Assembly: GCF_035953295.1 (NCBI RefSeq)
Contig: NZ_CP108370.1
Location: 6,123,001 to 6,187,000 of the forward strand
Direction: 5' to 3'
Source of the DNA: Streptomyces sp. NBC_01335
GTDB taxonomy: Bacteria; Actinomycetota; Actinomycetes; Streptomycetales; Streptomycetaceae
Length of the DNA stretch: 64,000 nucleotides
Part shown: positions 43,568-51,739 of the stretch, in pieces
Layout of the letters: each line of letters opens with the position of its first letter
Position numbering within the stretch: the stretch's first letter is position 1
Translations under genes and position numbers: made by a program
Notes under the pieces: model-generated
Seen by the model: the letters and a program-made list of their open reading frames with translations, nothing else
Told to the model about the DNA's origin: nothing
Database searches by the model: none

Positions 43568-44916
43568 GCGGTCCTCCCGGCGGCCCCGTGACCCGGCACG
43601 ACCGCCCACGGCGGCGCGTAGTCCAGCGACCGGGCGATGCGCCCGATGACGTCCAGGTTCTCCCACACCCGCTCGAACGCGGTCGCGTAGGCGTCCAGCG
43701 CCGGGCCCGCGTCCGGGTTGAGGTGCATGCGGCGCAGGCACAGCGAGTCCTCGATGACCTGGCAGGTGACGGGGTAGTCCGCGAGGTCGTACCGCTGCGG
43801 GTTGACGCCCGGCAGCGTCCACGGGTAGCCCTTGCCGTAGGCGTCCTGCTTCTGGAACACCGGCTGACCGGGCAGCGGGATGATCTGGTAGTGGGTCAGC
43901 GGCACCCCCTCGGCGAGCAGCGCCCGGCGCAGAGCCTGCCGGAACGGACCGGCCTCCACGCCCTCCAGGCCCGCCGCGCTCGGGTCGAAGCGGAACCGCA
44001 GCATGTGCCACATGTGGGTGCGGTCCTCCGGCACGGTGGGGACGACGATGCCGGGCAGCGCCGCCAGCCGGTCCAGGAACACCGGGATGTTCTTGTCCCG
44101 CCGCTCCTGGTAGTCCCAGAACCGGTCCAGCTGCGCCCGGGTGAACGCCGCCAGCACGGAGGACAGCTTGAGGTTGGAGCCGCGCGTGGCGGACACGTAC
44201 AGCCGCTCGTCCGTGCTCAGGTCCTCGCCCAGCACGCGCAGACTGCGGCAGCGCGTGGCGACCTCCTCGTCGTCGGTGACGATCAGCCCGCCCTCGCCGC
44301 ACGTCGGGATCGACTTCTCCACGTTGAGGCTGAACACCGACGCGGCACCCATCGAACCGGCCGTCTCACCGCGGTACTTGCCGCCCTGCGCCTGCACGGC
44401 GTCCTCGATCACCAGCAGGTTGTGGCGCCGCGCCAGGGCCCGGATCTCGTCCATGTCGGCGGGCAGCCCACCCAGGTGGACGGGGATGATGGCACGCGTG
44501 CGGTTGGTGATCTTCTCCTCGATGCGGGTGACGTCGATGTTGAAGGTGACGGGGTCGATGTCGACGAACACCGGCACCGCCAGCTGGTACAGCGGCGCCA
44601 TCGCGGTCGCCACGTAGCTCAGCGCCGGCACGATGACCTCGTCACCGGGCTGGATGCCCAGCGCCGTCAGCGCCAACTCCAGCGCCACCGTGCCGCTGTT
44701 GACGGCCACCGCGTGGCGGGTGCCGCAGAACTCGGCCCACTCGCTCTCCAGGCCGCTGATCTCCGGCTCGTTCTTCGCGCCGACGGTGAACTTGCGGCTG
44801 TCCAGGACCCGCAGCACGGCGTCCCTGTCGGCCTGCGTCACCACCGGCCACTCCAGCCGCCGGTGCTCCGGTTCCACCACGGGCTTGTTACCGAACATCG
44901 CCAGCTGTGCCGTCAT
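43564..44916 (-). CDS. DegT/DnrJ/EryC1-family PLP aminotransferase
   Basis: The 450-residue protein belongs to the DegT sugar-aminotransferase family: VNSGTVALELALTALGI near the cofactor phosphate, IEDAVQAQGG (D172 pairs with the pyridine nitrogen), FSLNVEKSIPTCGEGG with Schiff-base Lys201, and LRVLGED further on. It would aminate the ketone made by the transketolase pair on the carrier-bound chain, giving the second amino group. It is the first gene of the operon; ATG 44916 follows GGAGAGAG. The gene is divergent from the acyltransferase gene across the repeat-rich promoter. A role on a sugar nucleotide is unlikely, since no sugar genes are present. Confidence 0.9.
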   Translation of the reverse strand: MTAQLAMFGNKPVVEPEHRRLEWPVVTQADRDAVLRVLDSRKFTVGAKNEPEISGLESEWAEFCGTRHAVAVNSGTVALELALTALGIQPGDEVIVPALSYVATAMAPLYQLAVPVFVDIDPVTFNIDVTRIEEKITNRTRAIIPVHLGGLPADMDEIRALARRHNLLVIEDAVQAQGGKYRGETAGSMGAASVFSLNVEKSIPTCGEGGLIVTDDEEVATRCRSLRVLGEDLSTDERLYVSATRGSNLKLSSVLAAFTRAQLDRFWDYQERRDKNIPVFLDRLAALPGIVVPTVPEDRTHMWHMLRFRFDPSAAGLEGVEAGPFRQALRRALLAEGVPLTHYQIIPLPGQPVFQKQDAYGKGYPWTLPGVNPQRYDLADYPVTCQVIEDSLCLRRMHLNPDAGPALDAYATAFERVWENLDVIGRIARSLDYAPPWAVVPGHGAAGRTA

Positions 44917-45272
44917 TTCTCTCTCCAGGTGAGCTGAGGCGGAGCCTGACTGTTCTCTCGTCGTGCCCGGCGCCGGCCGGGCGCCGTGGGCCGCGGCCCG
45001 GCTGGGACGCTACGGTCCGCCGTTCTCCCGCCCCTCTCACCCCGCTCCGCGCCGACGAGAGCGACGCGGGGCCCCGGGTGAGAGCGGCGTGAGACCGCCC
45101 GGTGAGAACCTCGCGGGGCCCCCGGGCGAGAGCGCCGTGAGAGCCCCGGGTGAGAGCGCCGTGAGAGCACCCGGTGAGAGCGTCGTGAAAGCACCCGGTG
45201 AGAGCGTCGTGAGAGCGCTCGCTCCTACCGTGGCCCGGGTGTGACCAGGACGGCCGAGCAGGAGGTTGCGGG
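44917..45272. promoter_or_regulatory. Divergent promoter region of the AmCP operon and acyltransferase gene
   Basis: This 356-nt region separates the aminotransferase gene (minus) from the GNAT/FemAB-like gene (plus). It holds the six-unit 24-bp array (45077-45220) and a candidate -10 box for the plus strand, TACCGT at 45226-45231. Frames across it encode only eight-residue repeats created by the array and are not genes. Confidence 0.75.
45077..45220 (+). repeat. Six tandem 24-bp units; probable SARP-binding direct repeats
   Basis: Units start at 45077, 45101, 45125, 45149, 45173 and 45197; the common form is GGTGAGAGCGYCGTGAGAGC followed by four bases, and the second unit is the most degenerate. 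Each good unit holds two GTGAGAGC elements 11 bp apart. In the last unit GAGAGCG occurs at 45200-45206 and 45211-45217, and the second ends eight nt before the possible -10 TACCGT. Heptamer direct repeats with 11-bp spacing about eight nt upstream of -10 are the known arrangement for SARP activators. Confidence 0.8.
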
Positions 45273-46373
45273 ATGGACGTCACGCGAACCGGGCGGGGCG
45301 TCGTGACCGCGCCCACCTGGCGCATCTCACCGACGGTGCCCGAGCAGGTGGCGCCCAGCTGCCTGTACGACTCGGAGCCCTGGCTGCGCGGCTGGGAGCG
45401 GGTCACCGTGGAACGCCGCGCCCGCACGGCGTACGTGCACACCGACCCCGACGCCCCCGGCGCCCGCGCCGACGACGGGGTGGCGGTGCTGCCCCTGTAC
45501 GCCCTGCACGAGAGCCCCTTCTGGGACGGCTACGAACGGCAGGTGGACCTCGTCGGCCGCTTCGGCGACCCCGTCGTCTTCGCCGGCTCGCCCTATTCCA
45601 TGTACACCCGCCGCGGTCACGTGCCCGCCGCCCTCATCGAGGGAGCCCACACCACCGCCATGGAGTGGATCGCCGAGGGCGTCGGGGAACTCCTCGTCGT
45701 CCCCAACCTCACCGAGGAGGGGGTGGAGGACTGGCTGCGGGTGGCCGGTGAGCCGGTGGGGCGCCTGCTGCTGGAACGCACCTACGCCACCGACCTCGCC
45801 GACGACCTCGACACCCAGCTCCACCGCACCACCAACAAGATCCGCCGGGACGTGGCGCGGCGCCTGCGCCGTGCCGACGAACGCGGCCTGACGGTACGGG
45901 TGGTGGAGGGGGAGGAGGCGCGCGCCCTGGTGCCCGCCGTGTACCCGCTGACGGTCGACACCAGCGACAAGAACGACTGGCCGCCGCTCTTCGACGAGGC
46001 GTCGCTGACCGCCCTGCTGGAGATTCCGGGGGCGTTCCTCCTCGTCGCGGAGGTCGACGGCCGGCTCGTCGGCGCGTTCTTCGCCTTCCGGCGCGGCACC
46101 GAGGTCACCTTCATGTGCGGCGGCGTCAGCTACGCCACCCTGCACGACCTGAGCACGTACGTGGCGCTGATGTACCGCGGCACCGAGTGGGCCTACGCCA
46201 ACGGTGTGCGGCGCCTGGAGTGGGGCCGGGACAACTACCGCTTCAAGGAGCGGCACGCGCTGACCGGAACGGACCTGTACGCCCTCGTCTACGCACCCGG
46301 CCCGCGCCCGGACCTGGTCCCCGAACTGCGGCGCATGCACGCGGAACTGTCCGCCTACATCGAGGGGGAGTAG
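45273..46373 (+). CDS. GNAT-fold / FemAB-like acyltransferase
   Basis: The 366-residue protein has a two-part layout. The second half shows the GNAT/FemAB core: TTNKIRRDVARRLRRADERGLTVRV, LLVAEVDGRLVGAFFAFRRGTEVTFMCGG, and YVALMYRGTEWAYANGVRRLEWGRDNYRFKERHAL, close in style to DUF482/BioF2-type acyltransferases. Relatives transfer aminoacyl or acyl groups onto amines. It is the first gene rightward of the shared promoter and is probably co-expressed with the AmCP operon, so it may join the amino acid to an acyl chain or another amino acid. ATG 45273 follows AGGAGG. The donor and acceptor are unknown. Confidence 0.75.
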   Translation: MDVTRTGRGVVTAPTWRISPTVPEQVAPSCLYDSEPWLRGWERVTVERRARTAYVHTDPDAPGARADDGVAVLPLYALHESPFWDGYERQVDLVGRFGDPVVFAGSPYSMYTRRGHVPAALIEGAHTTAMEWIAEGVGELLVVPNLTEEGVEDWLRVAGEPVGRLLLERTYATDLADDLDTQLHRTTNKIRRDVARRLRRADERGLTVRVVEGEEARALVPAVYPLTVDTSDKNDWPPLFDEASLTALLEIPGAFLLVAEVDGRLVGAFFAFRRGTEVTFMCGGVSYATLHDLSTYVALMYRGTEWAYANGVRRLEWGRDNYRFKERHALTGTDLYALVYAPGPRPDLVPELRRMHAELSAYIEGE

Positions 46374-46376
46374 TCG

Positions 46377-47666
46377 ATGGGAGCGGCCCGGCGTCGCGCG
46401 GCGTTGCTGTTGGCGGCCGTCGTCAGCGTGAACGCCTCCTACACCGTCATGATCCCGTTCGTGCCGGACCTGGAGCACCGCGTCGGTGCGGGCCCGCTGG
46501 TGGTGGCGCTCACCTTCGCGCTGTTCGCGGCGGCGAAAGCACTGGCGCAGCCCGTCGGCGGCTGGTGGGTCGACCGGTGGCGCGCCGACCGGGTGGCCAT
46601 GCTGTCGATGCTGCTCGCCGCCGTCGGCATCGCCGCCACCGCCCTCGCGACCGACGGGGTGACCCTGCTCACCGCCCGCGTCGTGTGGGGCGTGGGCGAA
46701 GGGCTGGTCAGCCCCGCCCTCTACGCAGGGATGGCCGCCCTGTGCCGTCGCTACGACGTGCCGACGAGCCGCATGATGGGCTCCTTCGGCGCCGCCGCCA
46801 TCGCCGGCTTCCTCCTCGGGCCGCTCATCGCGGGCGTGGCGGGGCCGGCGGGGCTCACCGGGCTGTTCCTCGGCGGGGCGGTGGTGACGGCCGTGACGGC
46901 GGTCGGCCTGGTCCTGGCGATCCCCGGACCCGACGCCGGGAAGACCGCGGACACCGGCGCCCCCGGGGAGGCGGCGGCAGGGACCGGCGCACCCGCGCCG
47001 ACGGAGCCCCCCACAGCCGAGGGCGCCCCGGCCTCCCCGTCCCGCTGGTACGTGTGGGCGCTGTTGCTGGGCCTGATGGACATGTTCACCTTCATCGTCT
47101 ACTCGGCCCTGGAACCTCTGCTCCCCATGCACCTGCGCGCCGTCGACGACGGCTCCTCCCGCTCCGTGATCTCCGCCGTGCTCGTCGGGGGCCTGGCGGT
47201 GTCCGCGTTCGTCATGTGGCTGATGGGCCGCTTCTCCCCTTCGCTGCGGCGCCTCACCGTGACGGGCCTGGCGCTCAGCGCCGTCGGCCTGTGCGCGCTG
47301 GCCGCCGGCACCTCCGTCTGGGTCGTCGCCGCCTGCTTCCTGGTCTACATGGCCGGCTACGCGACGCTGTTCCTGGCGGCGCGGCGGGGTGTGGTGGAGC
47401 TGAAGGCGGCCCATGCCGACGACGGCAAGGCGTACGGCCTGTTCGGCTTCGTCTCCGACCTCGGCAACGTCGTCGGCCCGCTGATCGGCGTCGCGCTGTA
47501 CGAGGCGACCGGCCGGTTCACCTTCGCCCTGCTGGGGGCGGCGAGCGCGGTGGCGCTGGTGGCGGTGACGGTCGTGCTGCGCCGCCCGGGGCTGATCCCC
47601 GGCCGCGTCGCCGCGCAGGGCGGCCCCTCCCGCACCCCGGCGGCGGTCGCGGGCACCGCGCCCTGA
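46377..47666 (+). CDS. MFS exporter (12-TM type)
   Basis: The 429-residue membrane protein has twelve predicted hydrophobic segments in two halves joined by a Gly/Ala/Pro/Thr-rich cytoplasmic linker (about 180-222). Helix 1 is followed by VPDLEHRVGAGPLVV; the loop-2 region reads AQPVGGWWVDRWRADR; helix 4 has ARVVWGVGEGLVSPALY. It starts three nt after the acyltransferase stop, so the two form an operon. It is the second exporter of the locus and is likely to move the product or an intermediate. Substrate specificity cannot be read from the sequence. Confidence 0.9.
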   Translation: MGAARRRAALLLAAVVSVNASYTVMIPFVPDLEHRVGAGPLVVALTFALFAAAKALAQPVGGWWVDRWRADRVAMLSMLLAAVGIAATALATDGVTLLTARVVWGVGEGLVSPALYAGMAALCRRYDVPTSRMMGSFGAAAIAGFLLGPLIAGVAGPAGLTGLFLGGAVVTAVTAVGLVLAIPGPDAGKTADTGAPGEAAAGTGAPAPTEPPTAEGAPASPSRWYVWALLLGLMDMFTFIVYSALEPLLPMHLRAVDDGSSRSVISAVLVGGLAVSAFVMWLMGRFSPSLRRLTVTGLALSAVGLCALAAGTSVWVVAACFLVYMAGYATLFLAARRGVVELKAAHADDGKAYGLFGFVSDLGNVVGPLIGVALYEATGRFTFALLGAASAVALVAVTVVLRRPGLIPGRVAAQGGPSRTPAAVAGTAP

Positions 47667-47827
47667 GCCCGCCGGGCGGCCGCTCGGCGACCCGGCCCGG
47701 CCGGAGTCCTCGGCGTCGGGTTCCTCGTCGGGCACTGGTGCGAAGTCCCAGCCGCTTTCTGGACACTTGGGGAGTTCCCCGGCCGGCGGACGCGTGATCT
47801 CCAGGGGCGGCGCTTTGGTGTGCCTTA

Positions 47828-48687
47828 AGAGGTTGTCTCATTTGGTGAGTCGTCGGTGGCAGATGAGGGTTGCTGCTATGCCGACGAAGGCGAGGAAGTG
47901 CTCGGGTTTGCGTTCGTAGCGGCGGTGGAGGCGTCGGCAGCCGGCCAGCCAGGAGACGGTTCGTTCGACGACCCAGCGGTGACGGCCGAGCCGGGTGGAC
48001 GACTCGACTCCCTTGCGGGCGATGCGGTGACGTATGCCGCGTGAACGAAGCCATCGCCGCAGGTGGTTGTAGTCGTAGCCCTTGTCCGCATGAAGCTTTG
48101 CCGGCCGCCTGCGGCGTGGACCGCGACGGGAACGGATGGGCGGGATTCCGCGGACGAGCGGTTCCAGTCCCTGGCTGTCGTGCATGTTGGCGCCGGAGAT
48201 GCCGAGTGAGAGCGGCAGTCCGTTCCGGTCGGTGACCAGATGGATTTTCGATCCCAACTTGCCTCGGTCGGTCGGATTCGGTCCCGTCAGAAGCCCCCTT
48301 TTGCCGCCCGGACGCTGACCGAGTCGATCGCGCACCGCGACCAGTCCAGCTCACCCCGCGCCCCGAGTTCGTCCAGGACCACGCGGTGGAGACGGGCCCA
48401 GACCCGGTCCGTGCTCCACTGGGCGAACCGCCGGTAAACCGTCTGCCAGGCCGGGCCGAACACCGGCGGCAGCTGCCGCCACGTACAGCCCGAGGTGGCC
48501 ACGAAGACGACCGCCGCCAGAACCTCACGGTCACCGGCCCGACGACGGCCCCCGCCCTGCGGACGCCTCACCTCCGTGGGCGGCACCACCCGCCGGAACA
48601 ACACCCACAACTCATCCGGCACCAACCGCTCAACCAGATCCGTCATGCACAGACCAACGAGCGACCACGCCATAAGAAACGACGTCT
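47828..48687 (-). mobile_element. IS5-like insertion sequence, about 860 bp
   Basis: The element carries one transposase read through a frameshift and imperfect terminal repeats. The left end AGAGGTTGTCTCATTTGGTG (47828) and the complement of the right end AGACGTCGTTTCTTATGGCG (ending 48687) match at about 14 of 20 positions. A TA dinucleotide at each border (47826-47827 and 48687-48688) could be the target duplication, as in IS427-group IS5 elements, but the exact ends are uncertain by a base or two. It sits between the last cluster gene and an unrelated operon. Confidence 0.85.
47838..48646 (-). CDS. IS5-family DDE transposase, two frames joined by -1 frameshift
   Basis: Frame A (48646-48287) begins MTDLVERLVPDELW, contains TSGCTWRQLPPVFGPAWQTVYRRFAQW and the first catalytic Asp in CAIDSVSVRA, and stops at 48287. 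Frame B continues from the overlap to 47838 with GPNPTDRGKLGSKIHLVTD, the second Asp in LHADKGYDY and the Glu in RWVVERTVSWL. The overlap holds a slippery run AAAAGGGGG (complement of 48294-48302); a -1 slip joins the frames in register, giving about 269 residues. This is the usual programmed frameshift of the group, so the element may be intact. Confidence 0.85.
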
Positions 48688-48957
48688 AAGTTGCGGAGCC
48701 GATCGCGGCCACTCAGGTCCACGAGCGAAGTCCACCCGTCGCTGTTCTCCTGCTGCGTCGGCCTCGCCGATCCCCCGCGGTGCGGGGGCCGCGCCGGAAG
48801 CCAGCTCGCTGACGCGGGAGTTGGCGCTTTCGTCCGTAATTCGGGGAATCCTCACCAGCCGCCCGGGCGCCGGCGCGGATCCAGACGATACGGTGATTGC
48901 GTCGGTGGCCGCGCGAATACGGTGGAGCGGCCTGCCCGGATGGACTTGGGGGAATTC

Positions 48958-49389
48958 GTGACGTTCGAGCAAGAATGGGCGGAACTGCGCGCGGCGGCGG
49001 CCAAGCGGACCGCCATGCAGATCGACCACGTCCCGGCCGACGGCGGCAGTGGTGGCGGTGGCGACGGAGACCTGGTGGTCAATGACGACGAGCTCGGCGC
49101 CATCGGCAATGAGGCTTTCGGGCTGCGGAATCGGCTGACGAAGGAGGGCAACATCGCCCGTGACTCGACGGCCGACGCGGCGACGGCGCTGACCAGCGGG
49201 AACTTCACGAGCGGTGCGGCCGTGCTGAAGGTGCACGACTCCTGGCAGACCCATCTGAAGACGCTGCTGGATTCCTGTGCGCAGATCTCGAATCATCTCG
49301 ATTACACCAAGGCGCAGCACGCCAAGGACGAGGTGAAGGTCGACGGAGATCTGACGAAGATATCCGTGCTCACGGAATACATGAACTAG
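48958..49389 (+). CDS. Small helical protein of a WXG100-like operon
   Basis: The 143-residue protein (GTG 48958 behind GGGGGA) is predicted helical: FEQEWAELRAAAAKRTAMQ, a flexible Gly-rich loop (GGSGGGGDGD), LGAIGNEAFGLRNRLTKEGN, and a second hairpin with SWQTHLKTLLDSCAQISNHLDYTK. It has no signal peptide. The size, helical-hairpin pattern and position directly before a WXG-containing protein suggest an ESX/type VII-associated partner or chaperone-like subunit. No closer family is recognised. It begins 270 nt after the IS element. Confidence 0.65.
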   Translation: MTFEQEWAELRAAAAKRTAMQIDHVPADGGSGGGGDGDLVVNDDELGAIGNEAFGLRNRLTKEGNIARDSTADAATALTSGNFTSGAAVLKVHDSWQTHLKTLLDSCAQISNHLDYTKAQHAKDEVKVDGDLTKISVLTEYMN

Positions 49390-49408
49390 GGCTCGGGGGA
49401 GCACGCAC

Positions 49409-51739
49409 ATGCTGAAGTACGAGGACATAGTCGACGCCCCGGTGGCGAAGCTGAAGGCCGCCGCCGACGACTGGTCGGAGATGGCGGGAAAGCTGGACAA
49501 GCTCGCCGCCGATGCCGCGAGCGGGATGAAGGCCAAGGCGGACGGGGCGTCCTGGGCGGGCGTCAACGCGGGGGTCACCAAGGAGTTCATCGGTAAGACG
49601 ACCAAGGAGTTCTCGGACGCCGCGGCCGAGGCGAAGGGCGTGAAGTCGGTCCTCGAAGACGGCTACACGGCCATCAAGAAGGCCAAGGACGAGCTGGTCA
49701 GGATCCGGGACCACGACGGTCCGGCGGCCGGTGTCAAGGTGGACGGCAGTGGCAAGGTCGCGGCGAAGAACCCCCTGTCCGAGAGCAACGCGGCCCGGCA
49801 CGACCCCGACTACCCCGACCTCCTGCACCAGGAGCGGGAGAACATCGCGTCGTGGCAGAAGAAGATCGACCTCATCGTCGACAACTGCAACGACGACGAC
49901 CTCGCCTTCAAGAACTCCCTCGAAGCCAACTTCGGCGACCGCAAGGACTTCAGCGCCCCGAAGTACACGAAGCTGGACCAGGAGGAGGCGGACCGCGCCG
50001 CCGCCCTGGCGGCCAAGGGCCGTGACATCACGCACACCGAGCTTCAGCAGCTCAACGAGCTTCTGAAGGACAACAGTTCGTCGGTCGAGTTCTCCAAGGA
50101 CTTCTACCAGAAGCTCGGCCCCGAGAAGTCGCTTGCGTTCTTCGGCCAGCTCTCCACGGACACGTACGAGTACGGCAAGGTCGACCCGGAGCGCCTCAAG
50201 GACGTCCAGGAGCTCCAGAAGAACCTCGGCCTGAACCTGGCCACCGCCTCCCACGACAAGGAGTTCACCGAGAAGTGGGGCCCGGAGCTCCGCAAGTTGG
50301 GCACGGAGCGCGTTCCGCTGGGCAAGAACGACTACAACGGGCCGTACGGGTACCAGCTGCTCGGCGGGATCATGCGGTACGGGAACTACGACGCGAAGTT
50401 CCTCAACCCGATCGCCGAACACGTGGCGCAGCTCCACCAGAAGGACCCGTACATGTTCGCCGACAACAAGGTGGTGAACAGCCCGTTCAAGAACCCGTTC
50501 AACCCCTCCGGTGTGAACGGGGCGGGGTACGACCCGGTCTCCGCCATGCTGGAGGCGCTCGGCAACAGCCCTGACGCGGCGAAGCACTTCTTCGCGGACG
50601 ACCCGACGGCCTACAACGAGGACGGCACGGTCAACACCGGCGCCACGGCCAACCTCGGCAAGGGCATCGACAACTACCTCGACTTCTTCGGCAACGAGAA
50701 GTGGGAGTCCTTCCCCGACGTCAACTCGCTGGACGACAAGGAGCTCAAGGCATCGCTCGACCAGATGCCCGACGCCCTCGGCCACGCCCTGGAGGCGGCG
50801 ACGCTCGGCTACCCGGACGGGCAGCCGGACGCCGGCGTGGTGCGGGACGAGGACAACGTCGCGGTCATGGAAAAGGTCATGGAGAAGTACGGCGCGGACC
50901 CGAAGCTTCTCAAGGACAACGGGGCGATGTCCGACAGCCTGGGCACCATGGGCGCCGGCTACATCAACGACATCAACTGGGCGCTGGACAAGAACGACCC
51001 GGGCAGCGTGTTCGCGCCGGGCGACGGCAAAGGCGCGCACCTCGACTTCGCGGACACCGCGGACGGGAACGGGCGGAGCGTCGCGCGGAGCTTCCTCAGC
51101 ACCCTGGGCCAGCACCCGGACGCCTACGCGACGGTTTCGACGGCGGAGCAGGCCTACACCGGCAGCGCCCTGGAGAACACAGTGGGGCCGGACGGGAAGA
51201 TCGACGAGGGCGCGGCCCGGGCGACCGTGCGCGTGGGCGCCGAGGTGCAGGGCATGCTCGACCAGTCCCGGGCCGACCAGGTCGAGGCGACGAACCTCAA
51301 GACCCACGAGGAGTACGAGAAGGCGGTCGAGAAGCGTTCGGGCTGGGTCGAGTTCGGGGCCGCGGCGGGCGTTGCCGCAGGCGTCGCCTTCCTGCCCGCG
51401 ACGGCGGCCGTCGGCGCGGCCGCGGTGCTCATCCCGCTGGCGACCGACACCGCCAGCGGCGCTGTCGAGCAGGTCATGGGCCAGATGGTCGGCGACTTCT
51501 CCGACAACTCGGTGGACGCGAACGCGGACAAGCTGGACGACCTCACCCGGGAGGAGAAGACCAAGATCTACGCCGGCGGTGAGAGCATGGCCGAGTCCCC
51601 GACGGAGGAGTTCCTGAATCGGCACGGCGTGGGGGACCGGGACACCTTCAGGCAGGACCTGAAGGAATCGATGCTGATCGGTTACGGGGTCGGCAACGAC
51701 CGGGAGAACCAGCAGGGCAACGACCCGGAGACCGACTGA
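49409..51739 (+). CDS. Large WXG100-like N-domain protein (DUF6571-like), possible type VII substrate
   Basis: The 776-residue protein has no Sec signal. Its first 100 residues form a helical hairpin with a WXG motif (W49-A50-G51 in GASWAGVNAG). The long middle part (about 130-600) is charged with repeated Asn/Asp-rich turns (FADNKVVNSPFKNPFN, KHFFADDPTAYNEDG, YPDGQPDAGVVRDEDNVAVMEKVMEKYG) and resembles the DUF6571 proteins of Streptomyces. A hydrophobic region (about 645-690; AAGVAAGVAFLPATAAVGAAAVLIPLATD) could span or insert into a membrane. No polymorphic toxin domain is recognisable at the C-terminus. The stop overlaps the lipoprotein start (TGATG), so the trio is one operon. Confidence 0.7.
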   Translation: MLKYEDIVDAPVAKLKAAADDWSEMAGKLDKLAADAASGMKAKADGASWAGVNAGVTKEFIGKTTKEFSDAAAEAKGVKSVLEDGYTAIKKAKDELVRIRDHDGPAAGVKVDGSGKVAAKNPLSESNAARHDPDYPDLLHQERENIASWQKKIDLIVDNCNDDDLAFKNSLEANFGDRKDFSAPKYTKLDQEEADRAAALAAKGRDITHTELQQLNELLKDNSSSVEFSKDFYQKLGPEKSLAFFGQLSTDTYEYGKVDPERLKDVQELQKNLGLNLATASHDKEFTEKWGPELRKLGTERVPLGKNDYNGPYGYQLLGGIMRYGNYDAKFLNPIAEHVAQLHQKDPYMFADNKVVNSPFKNPFNPSGVNGAGYDPVSAMLEALGNSPDAAKHFFADDPTAYNEDGTVNTGATANLGKGIDNYLDFFGNEKWESFPDVNSLDDKELKASLDQMPDALGHALEAATLGYPDGQPDAGVVRDEDNVAVMEKVMEKYGADPKLLKDNGAMSDSLGTMGAGYINDINWALDKNDPGSVFAPGDGKGAHLDFADTADGNGRSVARSFLSTLGQHPDAYATVSTAEQAYTGSALENTVGPDGKIDEGAARATVRVGAEVQGMLDQSRADQVEATNLKTHEEYEKAVEKRSGWVEFGAAAGVAAGVAFLPATAAVGAAAVLIPLATDTASGAVEQVMGQMVGDFSDNSVDANADKLDDLTREEKTKIYAGGESMAESPTEEFLNRHGVGDRDTFRQDLKESMLIGYGVGNDRENQQGNDPETD

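Noticed and set aside
37425..44916. Primary lysine or arginine biosynthesis operon
   Set aside because: Split transketolase and DegT aminotransferase are not part of those pathways, and streptomycetes make lysine by the diaminopimelate route; the context is a SARP-containing cluster.
45077..45220. CRISPR-like array
   Set aside because: Units are contiguous with no spacers between them, and no cas genes are present; the geometry fits promoter direct repeats.
44963..45244. Small protein with eight-residue repeats
   Set aside because: The reading frame exists only because the 24-bp repeat is a multiple of three; frames on both strands are open and none has a sensible start.
47518..48534. 338-codon minus frame through the IS element
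   Set aside because: It reads the transposase in the wrong frame; DDE residues lie in the two other frames joined by the -1 shift.
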